64,000 nucleotides of DNA from assembly GCA_019113915.1 (NCBI GenBank), contig DXGM01000039.1:62001-126000 (forward strand), given 5' to 3'. Both the position numbers and the translations under genes were made by a program. The notes beneath the pieces were generated by a model. The model saw nothing but the letters and a program-made list of their open reading frames with translations, was not told where the DNA came from and did no database searches. Of this stretch, positions 9,401 through 17,137 are shown piece after piece. How positions within the stretch are numbered: the first letter of the stretch is position 1; every line of letters begins with the position of its first letter. Origin of the DNA: Candidatus Gordonibacter avicola (GTDB taxonomy: Bacteria; Actinomycetota; Coriobacteriia; Coriobacteriales; Eggerthellaceae).

Positions 9401-11598
9401 TGGGCGAGCTGTTGGATCCGCAGGTGGGGGAAGCTGTTGAAGCTGAGTTGCAGCGGCTGGCACCTGGTCGGCGTGCGCGCGGTGCGGAAGGTGTGGCCGA
9501 TATGCTGCGCGTATTGGGCCCGCTGTCTGCGGAAGAAGTTGCATGCCGGTTGGAGCCGGCTGCGAGCGAGAGCGTGCGCGATGGTGCAGGTGATGAGGCT
9601 GATGACGCCGATGACGTGCCCTGTGCGACCGTAGTAGAAGCGCAGGCGGCGCTGGAAGACTTGGCGCGTGACCGCCGTGCATTCTCGGTGCTCATCGGTG
9701 GTGCGGAGCGCTGGGCGGCGGTGGAGGATGCGTGGCGCTTGCACGAGGCGCTGGGTGTTGCGGTGCCGGATGAGGTGCCTGCGGTGTTTCGTGCGGCGGG
9801 AGACGATGCAGCGGTTGACTTTCCCCTGGATGACCTGCTGCTTCGCTATGCTCGCACGCATGGGCCGTTCTCCAGCGAGAATGTGGCGGAGCGCTTCGGC
9901 CTCGGCCCCGCGGTAGCGCGCGAGGCTTTGCGACGGCTTGCGGCGGCTGGCCGCCTTGTGCAGGGCCACTTCGCAGGGCCTTCTGATCAGCCTGAACGAA
10001 CCTGGGTTGCCGCGGACGTACTGCGCCGACTAAGGGCGCGCTCGCTTGCGAAGGCGCGGGCTGCCGTGCGCGCGGTGCCTGCGGATGCCTACGCGCGCTA
10101 TGTGCTTGACTTGCAAGGCGTGGGGGCAGGGCGCGGCGGCGGTCTTGAGGGCATCGAGGGCGTAGCGCAGGTCATCGCCCAGTTCGAGGGCGTGTTTTTG
10201 CCCGCCGTCTCGTGGGAAGATCACGTGCTGCCCAGCCGTGTGCGCGATTATCGCCCTGCGCTTTTGGACGAACTTATCGCGTCGGGAGAAGTGGTGTGGG
10301 CGGGCGCGCGCCGTGAGGCGGCCGGCCCTGCTGCCGATGCGCCCGCCGCTCGTGGGCGCGCCGCGCGCGGCTCCGCGCCGCCGGTGGGCCTCGTGGCGTT
10401 CTACCCGACGGATTCTCCGCTTGCACCCGCGCGACCCGAACCCGCAGATGTGGGCGCCGAAGAGGCCGAACCTGCCGTATGCCCCTCGGTGGAAGAGGCG
10501 GTTGTCCAGGTCCTTGGCAACGGGTATGGCCTGTTCTTCCGCCAAATTGTTGAAGCGGTGCGCCGGCGGATGGCACCTGAGCGGGTGGATGAGACAACCA
10601 TCGCCGCAGCGCTGCAAGGCTTGGTGTGGAGCGGCCGCGCCACGAACGACACGTTCGCGCCCGTGCGTGCGGCGGAAGCCGGTGCCCACGCGCATCCGGC
10701 TCCGCAGCGCCGTGTGAGCAGTCGGCGCTCGCGGCACCGCTCCGGCAGCCGTTTACCTGCGCGGACGGCGGGGATGACCGCGGCGGGGTCGGCGGCGGAT
10801 AGCGTGCTTCTCGGCACGGCCGGCGGCGCGGCGCTGGCGGGTCGCTGGTCGCTTCTTGCGCCCTCGCCCGAGAACGACACGGTGCGGGCGGTTGCGGTGG
10901 TGGAGTCCATCCTCGATCGCTACGGCGTGCTGTCCCGCGACGTGGTGATGCTCTCCGGCGTGCCCGGCGGCCTCGGCGCCCTCATGCCGGTACTGCGCTC
11001 GATGGAGGACGTGGGTGACGTACTGCGCGGCGCGTTCGTGAAGGGCCTCGGGCCGGCGCAATTCGCCTCGCGCGAGACGGTGGATGTGCTGCGCACCTAC
11101 GCTGCTACCAGCGAAAATGCGCGCGAAGATGCCGCTGTGCCCGATGTGGCGGGGGAGAGCGCCTGCGTGGTGTTGGCTGTCGATGACCCCGCAAACCTCT
11201 ACGGTGTCGCGCTGCCGTGGTCGGCGATTGCTGAGCCGGATGGCTATGGCGACGCTGTGTCAGGTGAGTCGGACGTGCGTCCGTCGCGTCGCGCAGGAAG
11301 CCTCGTGGTGCTACACAACGGCGCAGCGGTGCTGTACGCAACAGCAGGCCTGCGGGCGCTGTTGTCATTCACGTCGGATGAGGACATTCTTGCCGCAGCT
11401 GTCCATGCGCTCGTGGCGCACCTTGAGCATGCCCTCCGCCGCGCCGGCGGCGACAGCGCACGCAAAAAGATGGTCGTCGAAACGTTCAACGGGAAGTCGG
11501 TACTCTCGTCCCCCTTCGCCGACGTACTGCAAGCGCTCGGTCTCGTCCGCCTCCCCGACGGCCTACGCCTCTACGTCGACCCCTTCGCCCGCAGCTAA
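6463..11598 (+). CDS. lhr: Large helicase-related protein Lhr (DEAD/DEAH superfamily 2 helicase)
   Basis: ATP-dependent 3-to-5 helicase of the Lhr family, linked to DNA repair and RNA-DNA unwinding. Residues 27-34 (FRGPTPVQ) form the Q-motif-like region. APTGSGKT at 51-58 is Walker A, VIVDEVHAL is the DEVH motif II, LSATVRP is motif III and QRIGRANHQ is motif VI. A long C-terminal half carries the Lhr winged-helix and CTD region. At 1711 aa it is longer than the E. coli (about 1538) and mycobacterial (about 1500) proteins. Extra length comes from Ala/Arg/Gly-rich linkers near residues 265-290 and 1280-1450. ATG 6463 follows AAAGGACAAGAGCCCT, and a -10-like TATGAT lies at 6419-6424. It appears monocistronic. 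Confidence 0.92.
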   Translation: MDAATPCASDAFDRFSDAVRSWFLNAFRGPTPVQERAWEAIGAGENALVIAPTGSGKTLAAFLFALDKLMAEKAERGAQKRAKGVRVLYVSPLKALGADVERNLQEPLAGIAARCAAAGTGAPNVRTALRTGDTTPDQRRAIQRNPPDILITTPESLYLMLTSKAREVLRTVETVIVDEVHALAGNKRGAHLALSLERLDDLLERPAQRIGLSATVRPREEVAHFLGGPHPVQIVAAEDRPSLDVHVEVPVHDMTAVPAFGGFEAEGLPPAGARGRGQGAARSPRRAATEVAWKSDRALRAVMDGQRLKDAPPDSRLGSSSIWPYVESAILDEVLAHRTTIVFVNSRGLCEKLTARLNELYAKRQGLLAGAPDGAGAAAMRSDMGSTSELVQPPVEVIAKAHHGSVSKEKRLQVERELKAGELPCVVATSSLELGIDMGSIDLVLQVAAPPSVASGLQRIGRANHQVGGRSTGTIFPRTRTEIIDAAVVAEGMRTGAIEATALVRNPLDVLAQQTVAAVAMGDITADAWYDTVRRAAPFSELPRRAFDGVLDMLSGRYASADLAEFSPRIVWNRETGELTPRPGAQRLAVTAAGTIPDRGMFSVVLPEGDGNEGRRRVGELDEEMVYESRVGDIITLGTSSWRISEITRDRVVVEPAPGRSARLPFWHGEGVGRPAEMGRARGAFLRAVDAGLEDGREGEGEDAERAANDGLVLTPALAERLSAAGLDEDAQRNLASLVREQRTATGVVPNDRTLVVERCEDETGDWRVMLHSPYGRRVHEPWAMAVSDRVTSTLGFDPQAQAADDGIVLRIPMTETRLPGAELFVFDADELERIVRDRVDATALFAARFRECAARALLMSPTQPGKRAPLWQQRLKAGQLLEAARGERDFPLMLETARECLQDVYDLGALREVMQGIGEGAVRIVEAQTSVPSPFAAPLLFGYVGEHLYQGDLPHAERRASLLAVDPALLGELLGSTDVGELLDPQVGEAVEAELQRLAPGRRARGAEGVADMLRVLGPLSAEEVACRLEPAASESVRDGAGDEADDADDVPCATVVEAQAALEDLARDRRAFSVLIGGAERWAAVEDAWRLHEALGVAVPDEVPAVFRAAGDDAAVDFPLDDLLLRYARTHGPFSSENVAERFGLGPAVAREALRRLAAAGRLVQGHFAGPSDQPERTWVAADVLRRLRARSLAKARAAVRAVPADAYARYVLDLQGVGAGRGGGLEGIEGVAQVIAQFEGVFLPAVSWEDHVLPSRVRDYRPALLDELIASGEVVWAGARREAAGPAADAPAARGRAARGSAPPVGLVAFYPTDSPLAPARPEPADVGAEEAEPAVCPSVEEAVVQVLGNGYGLFFRQIVEAVRRRMAPERVDETTIAAALQGLVWSGRATNDTFAPVRAAEAGAHAHPAPQRRVSSRRSRHRSGSRLPARTAGMTAAGSAADSVLLGTAGGAALAGRWSLLAPSPENDTVRAVAVVESILDRYGVLSRDVVMLSGVPGGLGALMPVLRSMEDVGDVLRGAFVKGLGPAQFASRETVDVLRTYAATSENAREDAAVPDVAGESACVVLAVDDPANLYGVALPWSAIAEPDGYGDAVSGESDVRPSRRAGSLVVLHNGAAVLYATAGLRALLSFTSDEDILAAAVHALVAHLEHALRRAGGDSARKKMVVETFNGKSVLSSPFADVLQALGLVRLPDGLRLYVDPFARS

Positions 11599-11690
11599 AC
11601 AAAAAAGCGTGGCGAAGCGGCTAAGCCTTTCTCCGCGGTTTGAACTGGGTGCCGCACCGGAGACGTGAGCGGCCGCGGGGTGCCTGTGCG

Positions 11691-11699
11691 TGCTACCAT
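11691..11699 (+). promoter_or_regulatory. Extended -10 promoter for tcdA-tatD
   Basis: TGCTACCAT fits the extended -10 pattern TGnTAnnAT, 22 nt before the tcdA start codon. No convincing -35 is seen. The same arrangement recurs before several other genes in this window. Confidence 0.5.
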
Positions 11700-11721
11700 A
11701 GGCGCCGACGAAAGGAGCACG

Positions 11722-12498
11722 ATGACCGAAACCGACAACGCGGCCACGGAGAAGCTGGAACTCATTATGGGCCGCGAGGGGCTGGCGCGTCTGGCGGCGT
11801 CCACCGTGATGGTGCTGGGTGTGGGCGGCGTGGGGTCGAACTGCGTGGAAGCGCTCGCGCGCGGCGGCGTGGGGCGGCTCGTGGTGGTGGACCATGACGT
11901 GGTGCAGGCCAGCAACATCAACCGGCAGGCCATCGCGTTTCGCAGCACCATCGGGCGCAAGAAGGTGGACGTGGCGCGCGCGATGGTGGCTGACATCAAC
12001 CCATCGGCGCAGGTAGAGGCCCTGGATCGCTTCGTGCTGGCCGAGGACGTGCCAGACTTCTTGGGCGCATATGCGGGTCGCGTGGACTTCTTCATTGACG
12101 CCATCGACACCATCTCGGCGAAGCTGGCTGTGGCGCAGTATGCCGACGCGGAGGGCCTGCGCCTCATCAGCAGCATGGGCGCGGCGAACAAGCTGCGGCC
12201 CGATTGCTTCCGGTTCGCCGACGTGTACGACACGGTGAACTGCCCGCTCTGCCGCATCATGCGCAAGGAAGGACGCAAGCGCGGCATTCGCCATCTGCGC
12301 GTGCTGTATTCCTGTGAACAGCCGGTTAACGTGCCCGTTCGCGAAGGCGCGGCGCGCCGCGAGCGGTCGAATCTGGGCACGGCATCGTTCGTGCCACCTA
12401 TCATGGGCCAGATGATAGCTGGCGCTGTGCTGTGCGAGTTGGCCGGCGTAAACATTGACGGTACAGAAGGTGCGGCAGAGCCGGGAGGCGCGCGATGA
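11722..12498 (+). CDS. tcdA: tRNA threonylcarbamoyladenosine dehydratase (TcdA/CsdL, ThiF family)
   Basis: E1-like ATP-dependent enzyme that cyclises t6A37 of tRNA to ct6A. The Rossmann ATP-binding motif VMVLGVGGVGSNCVEAL is near residue 30, and NINRQ (SNINRQAIAF) is the family signature. DAIDTISAKL follows, then CPLCRIMRKEGRKRG, and a C-terminal FVPPIMGQMIAG stretch typical of TcdA. ATG 11722 is chosen because AAAGGAG stands 7 nt upstream; it gives 258 aa. The stop overlaps the tatD start by ATGA, so the two are co-translated. Confidence 0.88.
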   Translation: MTETDNAATEKLELIMGREGLARLAASTVMVLGVGGVGSNCVEALARGGVGRLVVVDHDVVQASNINRQAIAFRSTIGRKKVDVARAMVADINPSAQVEALDRFVLAEDVPDFLGAYAGRVDFFIDAIDTISAKLAVAQYADAEGLRLISSMGAANKLRPDCFRFADVYDTVNCPLCRIMRKEGRKRGIRHLRVLYSCEQPVNVPVREGAARRERSNLGTASFVPPIMGQMIAGAVLCELAGVNIDGTEGAAEPGGAR

Positions 12499-13256
12499 CG
12501 AACCTGCGGCTGTTCGACATGCACTGTCACCTGGACTTTGCGCCCGACGCGCACACGGCGGCGGAAGATATGGCACGCGAAGGCCTGGGCGCGTTTGCAA
12601 CCACCGTGACGCCGGAGGGCTTCGAGTGTGCGTCCGCCCTGTTCGCGGGGTGCGAAAACGTGCGCACGGGACTGGGCATGCACCCGTGGTGGATTGCCGA
12701 TGGCCGCTGTGGCGAAGATGACGTGGCGCTGTTCGAACGTCTGGCCGTGGACGCGCGTTTTGTGGGCGAGGTGGGGCTCGACTTCGGGCCCCGCCACGCC
12801 GCATCGCGCGAGGTACAACTGGCGGCGTTCAACCGCGTGGCCGCTGCGTGTGCAAGCGGTGGGAAGCTGCTGTCGCTGCACGCCGTAAAGGCGGCTCACG
12901 CGGTGCTTGACGTACTGGAAGAAGCCGGTGCGCTTGAGGGGAATGCGTGTGTGTTCCACTGGTTCACCGGCTCGTCGGACGAGCTGCAGCGCGTGCTGCG
13001 CGCCGGGTGCTGTGTGTCCGTGAACCCGCGCATGCTGGCCACGAAGCGCGGCCGCGAGTACGCGCGCATCATCCCGGAGGATCGTCTGCTGCTGGAGACA
13101 GACGCGCCGCCCGAGGGTGAGCCGTACGAGGTGGAACTCGAAGTGGCACGCCTGGAAGATATGCTTGATGAACTGGCCGAACTGCGCCGGGTTGACCGCG
13201 CCGAACTGTCCGAACGCAGTGCTGCCACCAGTGCTCGTTTGCTGGCGTTGTCGTAA
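12495..13256 (+). CDS. tatD: TatD family metal-dependent hydrolase/deoxyribonuclease
   Basis: A 253-aa TIM-barrel metallohydrolase. TatD proteins are Mg-dependent 3-to-5 exonucleases, implicated in DNA repair and RNA processing. The metal ligands are visible: HCH (DMHCHLD) at residues 9-11, the Glu of FVGEVGLDFG, a His in LLSLHAVKAAH, the His of CVFHWFTGS, and the Asp of LLLETDAPP. It is slightly shorter than E. coli TatD (about 260). Coupled to tcdA by ATGA overlap. The specific substrate is not deducible. Confidence 0.85.
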   Translation: MTNLRLFDMHCHLDFAPDAHTAAEDMAREGLGAFATTVTPEGFECASALFAGCENVRTGLGMHPWWIADGRCGEDDVALFERLAVDARFVGEVGLDFGPRHAASREVQLAAFNRVAAACASGGKLLSLHAVKAAHAVLDVLEEAGALEGNACVFHWFTGSSDELQRVLRAGCCVSVNPRMLATKRGREYARIIPEDRLLLETDAPPEGEPYEVELEVARLEDMLDELAELRRVDRAELSERSAATSARLLALS

Positions 13257-13262
13257 ACCGTC

Positions 13263-13290
13263 GCATCGACACGCGACTGCGTGTCGATGC
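13263..13290 (+). terminator. Hairpin after tcdA-tatD, terminator-like
   Basis: A perfect 12-bp stem (GCATCGACACGC with GCGTGTCGATGC) and a 4-nt loop GACT begins 7 nt after the tatD stop. No U-tract follows, so termination strength is uncertain. Confidence 0.5.
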
Positions 13291-13414
13291 CCCGCATCTC
13301 ACATCCGCGCAACAACCGCCCGACGAATGCCCGCCCGGTGACCTGCGCTTCGGCCACCGCGCGTATCCTCTTCCCATTGACGTATTGTAGTGCGATGCGG
13401 AAAGGAGACGCGCG

Positions 13415-13840
13415 ATGGACTGGGGATCGCTACCCGAGTGGTTCACGGCGTGTGCCGAGGTACTCGCCGTGTGCACCGCGCTCTTTCTCCCGCGCTACCA
13501 GGCCCGTCGCGAGCGTCAAGAAAGCCTCGCGCGCATGCGCCGCGTGACAACGGGCATGTTGGACGCACTTGCCGACGATCGCGAACGCTGCGGCGCGCAG
13601 TGCGATCCCGCAAAACTCCAGAACCTTCAAAGTGCCGAGGATTTGAAGCTCTACCTGCGCGTGGCGTTCTTCGCCCTCAGTGCCCCGAGCGAAATAAACC
13701 TGCGCGATGAGGTGGCGAGTCTCTATCGTCGCCTTCTTGACCCCAACGCCGACATCGCCGCCATCCGCCGCGATATAGCAACGCTGCGGCAATCCGGACG
13801 CGCCTCTTCCCGTGTCCGGAGCGGTGAGGGTCTACCCTGA
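13415..13840 (+). CDS. Hypothetical protein with N-terminal hydrophobic segment
   Basis: A 141-aa protein I do not recognise. Residues 8-25 are hydrophobic (FTACAEVLAVCTALFLP) and could form a membrane anchor. The rest is charged and helical, ending in an Arg/Ser/Gly tail. ATG 13415 has a good AAAGGAG site 7 nt upstream. The stop overlaps the start of the patatin gene by one base (TGATG), so the two are probably co-translated and may work together at the membrane. Confidence 0.6.
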   Translation: MDWGSLPEWFTACAEVLAVCTALFLPRYQARRERQESLARMRRVTTGMLDALADDRERCGAQCDPAKLQNLQSAEDLKLYLRVAFFALSAPSEINLRDEVASLYRRLLDPNADIAAIRRDIATLRQSGRASSRVRSGEGLP

Positions 13841-14721
13841 TGAGCGGCGCGGCGCATCACGTGGCGCTCATCTTTGAAGGCGGCGGCATGCGCAACTCGT
13901 ACTCGGCGGGTGCGGTGTCGGTGCTGCTTGAGGCGGGTCTTTCGTTCGACGCTGTGTATGGGCTTTCGGCGGGAGCTACCAACGCCATTGATTACCTGTC
14001 CCATGACGCGCACCGCGCCGAAGCGTCGTTCACCACCTGCCTTGACAACCTGGCGTTTCGCCCCTGGCTGCTGCCGGCAGTGGGCGCGGATGGCATCGGA
14101 GCCACGCTGCACGGTGACACGCTTGCCCGTCCCGGCTGTGCGCTTCCCTTCAACTTCGCGGCGTTTCAGGCAAACCCGGCTCAGCTTACGCTCCAGGCCG
14201 TTGCGCGCGACACGGGCGAAACGGTGTACTTCACGCGCACCGCCTTCTCCACGGAGCAGAGCCTTATGACCTGCGTGCGCGCCTCGTCGAGCTATCCCGT
14301 TATCATGCCCCCCACCTGGATAAACGGTCAGGCGCTCTACGACGGTGGCATCGGCGAAGGCGGCGGTATCATGCTGCCGCGTGCCGCGCGCGATGACTAC
14401 ACGCGGTTTTTCGTGGTCTGTACGCGCCCGCGCGACTACCGCCGTTCGCTCAAGCCGAACCGCGCCTACGACGTGTTCTTCTGGCGCCGTCCGTGCATGC
14501 GGGCGCTGCTGGATTCGTGGGCGCAGCGCTACAACGACGAACTTGACGTCCTCGCGCAGCTGGAGGCCGCGGGTGCTGCTTACGTGTTCTACGCCACCGA
14601 CCAGGGCGTACGCAACACCGAACGCGACGAGGCGAAGCTGGTCGCGAACTTCCAACGCGGGCGCGCCCAAGCGCTCAAGGAACTTCCCGCATGGGAACGA
14701 TTCCTCGGACACGAGGGCTAG
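13840..14721 (+). CDS. Patatin-like phospholipase
   Basis: A 293-aa acyl hydrolase of the patatin/RssA type, expected to deacylate lipids through a Ser-Asp dyad. FEGGGMRNSY near residue 12 is the oxyanion-hole motif, and GLSAGA near residue 44 is the nucleophile elbow GxSxG. YDGGIGEGG near residue 168 carries the catalytic Asp in DGG. No signal peptide is visible, so it is probably cytoplasmic or membrane-peripheral. It is translationally coupled to the preceding 141-aa gene. Its stop overlaps the stop of the convergent gene at 14718 by three bases. Confidence 0.87.
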   Translation: MSGAAHHVALIFEGGGMRNSYSAGAVSVLLEAGLSFDAVYGLSAGATNAIDYLSHDAHRAEASFTTCLDNLAFRPWLLPAVGADGIGATLHGDTLARPGCALPFNFAAFQANPAQLTLQAVARDTGETVYFTRTAFSTEQSLMTCVRASSSYPVIMPPTWINGQALYDGGIGEGGGIMLPRAARDDYTRFFVVCTRPRDYRRSLKPNRAYDVFFWRRPCMRALLDSWAQRYNDELDVLAQLEAAGAAYVFYATDQGVRNTERDEAKLVANFQRGRAQALKELPAWERFLGHEG

Positions 14722-15299
14722 CGATAGTCGGCTTCGTCGGCGAATTCCCAGCCGAGCAGCGCGTCGCCTACCAGCTTGAACGAGAAGGGGAGGGGCTGCT
14801 TCAGTTCGCCCGCGTCGATCTTTTCAGAGATGCCTTCCAACTCATCAAGCAGGTCGAAAAACGAGAGCTCATCGAGCGAGGGCATGCCGGTGGCCACTTC
14901 CTCAGGGTCGATGGTGAGAATGTGTAGCACGATGTCCAGATAGTCGCCCAAACGCTCGCTGCTGGCTTGCAGTTCGGCCAGCTGCTCGTGACTGAAGAAC
15001 GACTGCTCGGCGCAGTACCAGCCAAGCACCGGCTCGGGCAGGTCCTCTTCCATGAGGTCGCTCAGCACAATACCGTTGCGCTCCAGGTCAGATAGGGTGT
15101 AGCAGTCGAGCAGCGTGTCAGGGGTGACCAGTTCCTCATCTTCGTCATCCACGTCGCTCAGCACGTACACCACCTGCGCGGCAAGGCCCTGCGGCGTGAC
15201 GTCGAGCGACAGGCCGTACTGGTAGCCCGGGTTCGCCATGCGCGTGCCCCAGTACAGTTCACCGTGATGCTCGAGAAGCGTTTTGACGGTTGCAGCCAT
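14718..15299 (-). CDS. Hypothetical acidic protein
   Basis: A 193-aa protein with many Asp, Glu and Leu residues, no membrane segment and no motif I recognise. Start ATG 15299 has AAGGAG just upstream on the minus strand (complement of CTCCTT at 15304-15309). It reads as a compact soluble domain (N-terminal YWGTRMANPGYQYG, a central Asp/Glu run, C-terminal helices). It converges on the patatin gene. Codon usage looks like its neighbours, which supports a real gene. Confidence 0.65.
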   Translation of the reverse strand: MAATVKTLLEHHGELYWGTRMANPGYQYGLSLDVTPQGLAAQVVYVLSDVDDEDEELVTPDTLLDCYTLSDLERNGIVLSDLMEEDLPEPVLGWYCAEQSFFSHEQLAELQASSERLGDYLDIVLHILTIDPEEVATGMPSLDELSFFDLLDELEGISEKIDAGELKQPLPFSFKLVGDALLGWEFADEADYR

Positions 15300-15358
15300 G
15301 GGGTCTCCTTTTCATTCGGTAGAAAAGAGTATAAAGCAAAGTGGCTTGTTGTGTGGCG

Positions 15359-17137
15359 TTAGGCCATGGCGCTGCCGCGGTCGAAGGCGAGGAGGCGGCG
15401 GTAGCGCTCGCTTGTGCGCTCCAGCTCGGCGGGCGCGCCGGACAGTTCCAGCAGGCCGTCTTCCACGAAGACCACCTGGTCCATGTTCGCCACGCCTTGC
15501 AGGTGGTGTGTGATCATGATGAGCGTTTTACCTGCGGCGTTGCGGAAGATGGTGTCCAAAAGGGCACGTTCGGTGGCGGGGTCGAGGCCCACCGTGGGCT
15601 CGTCAAGCAGGATGACGGGCGTGTCTTGCAGCAGTACGCGCGCGAGTGCGATGCGGTGACGCTCGCCGCCGGAGAAGCGCAGGCCCGCTTCGTCTACGAG
15701 GGTGTCAAGCTCGTCAGGCAAGCGATCAACCAGGGGTTTTAGCCCCACCTGGTCAAGTACAGTGCGGATGTGTTCGTCGGTGGCGCCGGGATTGCCCACG
15801 CGCAGGTTCTCGCGCAGGGTCATGTTGAAGAGGTAGGTTTGCTGCTGGATGACGCCAATGTGTGCGGCCATGGCGTCGCCGAAGCTGCTGGCGTCCGTGC
15901 CGTTCAAGGTGACGCGCCCGGAGGTGGGCGCGAGGTCGCCGCGGATAAGCGAGGCGAGCGTGCTCTTGCCCGACCCACTGCATCCGAGCACGGCAAGCTT
16001 TTGACCTGCGGGAATGTGCAGACTCACGCCACGCAGTACGTCGCGGGTGGTGCCGGGGTAGCAAAAGGTCACGTTGTCGATGCGCAGGTCGACGGGGCCT
16101 GCGGGGGAGGTGGGGGCGGGGGAAGTGGGGCTACCAGGCGCCGCCATCGCGCCTTCCCCTTCGCTCTCTTCTTCCGGCAATTCATTCAGTCGGCGAATCG
16201 AGTCGCGGTAAACGTTCGTTTCCGTGGCCGCCGCTGGCAGGGGCGCGAAAGCGTCGATGAGCGGGAAAAAGCCCAGCACAAAGGCCGCAATCCAGTTCGC
16301 GGACTCGCCGGGCGCGCCGCCGAAGTAGCCGCCGGCCCACGCAAGCAGCAACACCGCCGCCGCGCCAAACACGGCCGTGGATGCCACATCGCGCCAGCGC
16401 GCGAAGCGGTTGAGCGAGCGGTCGAGGGCGCGCAGGGCGTCCTGCGAAGCGCGGTAGCGGTCGAGGTAATCCTGCCCGCGACCAGCGAAAATCCAGTCCG
16501 AAGCACCCAGTACGTTGTCGGTCAGCTCGCCGTACAAATTGTTCTTCAGCGCCTTGCGCCGCTCGATGCGCGCGCGGTTCGCCAGCACCGACACTAGCGG
16601 CACCAAGAACACCTCCACGCCCAGCACTAGCGCCAAAACGAGTGCGAACCAGGGCGAGAACAGGCCCAACACCACAATACCCAGCGCATAGACCAGAAGC
16701 GCCACCGCCACGGGGAACACCGTGCGCAAATACAGGTTCTGCAAATGCCCGATGTCCTCGGCCAGAAGTCCCAGGATGTCGCCCGTGCGGTGGCTGCGAC
16801 GGAAGAATACAGCGTCGCGCTCCAGCGTGGCATACAGCTTCAGCCGCAGGCTTGAGGTCATGCGGAGCACCCAGTCGTGGCTGGTCAGGCGCTCAAGGTA
16901 CTGCAGGATGGGCTTGCCAATGCCGAAGATGCGCACGAAAATGGTGGGCGCGTGAATCATGAGAATGCTTGCCGGCAGGGCAGCCGCCGCACTAATAAGG
17001 TAGCCCGAGGTTACCATGAGGCCGCTCGCGAACGCGAACGTGGCTACACCCAGCACCAGCGCCAATGCGAGCGCCTTGCGGTAGCGCTTGAAAAACGGCC
17101 TGACCCAGCGGTCGGTTTCGCGCTTGTTCTGGCTCAT
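15359..17137 (-). CDS. cydC: Thiol reductant ABC exporter subunit CydC
   Basis: Half of the heterodimeric ABC transporter that exports cysteine and glutathione and is needed for cytochrome bd assembly. The 592-aa chain has an N-terminal six-helix membrane domain; it includes SGYLISAAAALPASI and the CydC-typical ERLTSHDWVLR. A C-terminal ATPase follows with Walker A GCSGSGKST, signature FSGGERHRIALARVLL and Walker B VILLDEPTVGLD. ATG 17137 is chosen over longer forms because AAGGAGGCGC precedes it and it overlaps the cydD stop (ATGA). A Pro/Ala/Gly-rich linker separates the two domains. No cydAB genes lie in this window. Confidence 0.87.
   Translation of the reverse strand: MSQNKRETDRWVRPFFKRYRKALALALVLGVATFAFASGLMVTSGYLISAAAALPASILMIHAPTIFVRIFGIGKPILQYLERLTSHDWVLRMTSSLRLKLYATLERDAVFFRRSHRTGDILGLLAEDIGHLQNLYLRTVFPVAVALLVYALGIVVLGLFSPWFALVLALVLGVEVFLVPLVSVLANRARIERRKALKNNLYGELTDNVLGASDWIFAGRGQDYLDRYRASQDALRALDRSLNRFARWRDVASTAVFGAAAVLLLAWAGGYFGGAPGESANWIAAFVLGFFPLIDAFAPLPAAATETNVYRDSIRRLNELPEEESEGEGAMAAPGSPTSPAPTSPAGPVDLRIDNVTFCYPGTTRDVLRGVSLHIPAGQKLAVLGCSGSGKSTLASLIRGDLAPTSGRVTLNGTDASSFGDAMAAHIGVIQQQTYLFNMTLRENLRVGNPGATDEHIRTVLDQVGLKPLVDRLPDELDTLVDEAGLRFSGGERHRIALARVLLQDTPVILLDEPTVGLDPATERALLDTIFRNAAGKTLIMITHHLQGVANMDQVVFVEDGLLELSGAPAELERTSERYRRLLAFDRGSAMA

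Noticed and set aside
14718..14721. Convergent gene overlap as a sign of a wrong stop
   Set aside because: Both frames have proper stops and normal codon use; similar small tail-to-tail overlap occurs at 49314-49317, so it reflects compact layout.
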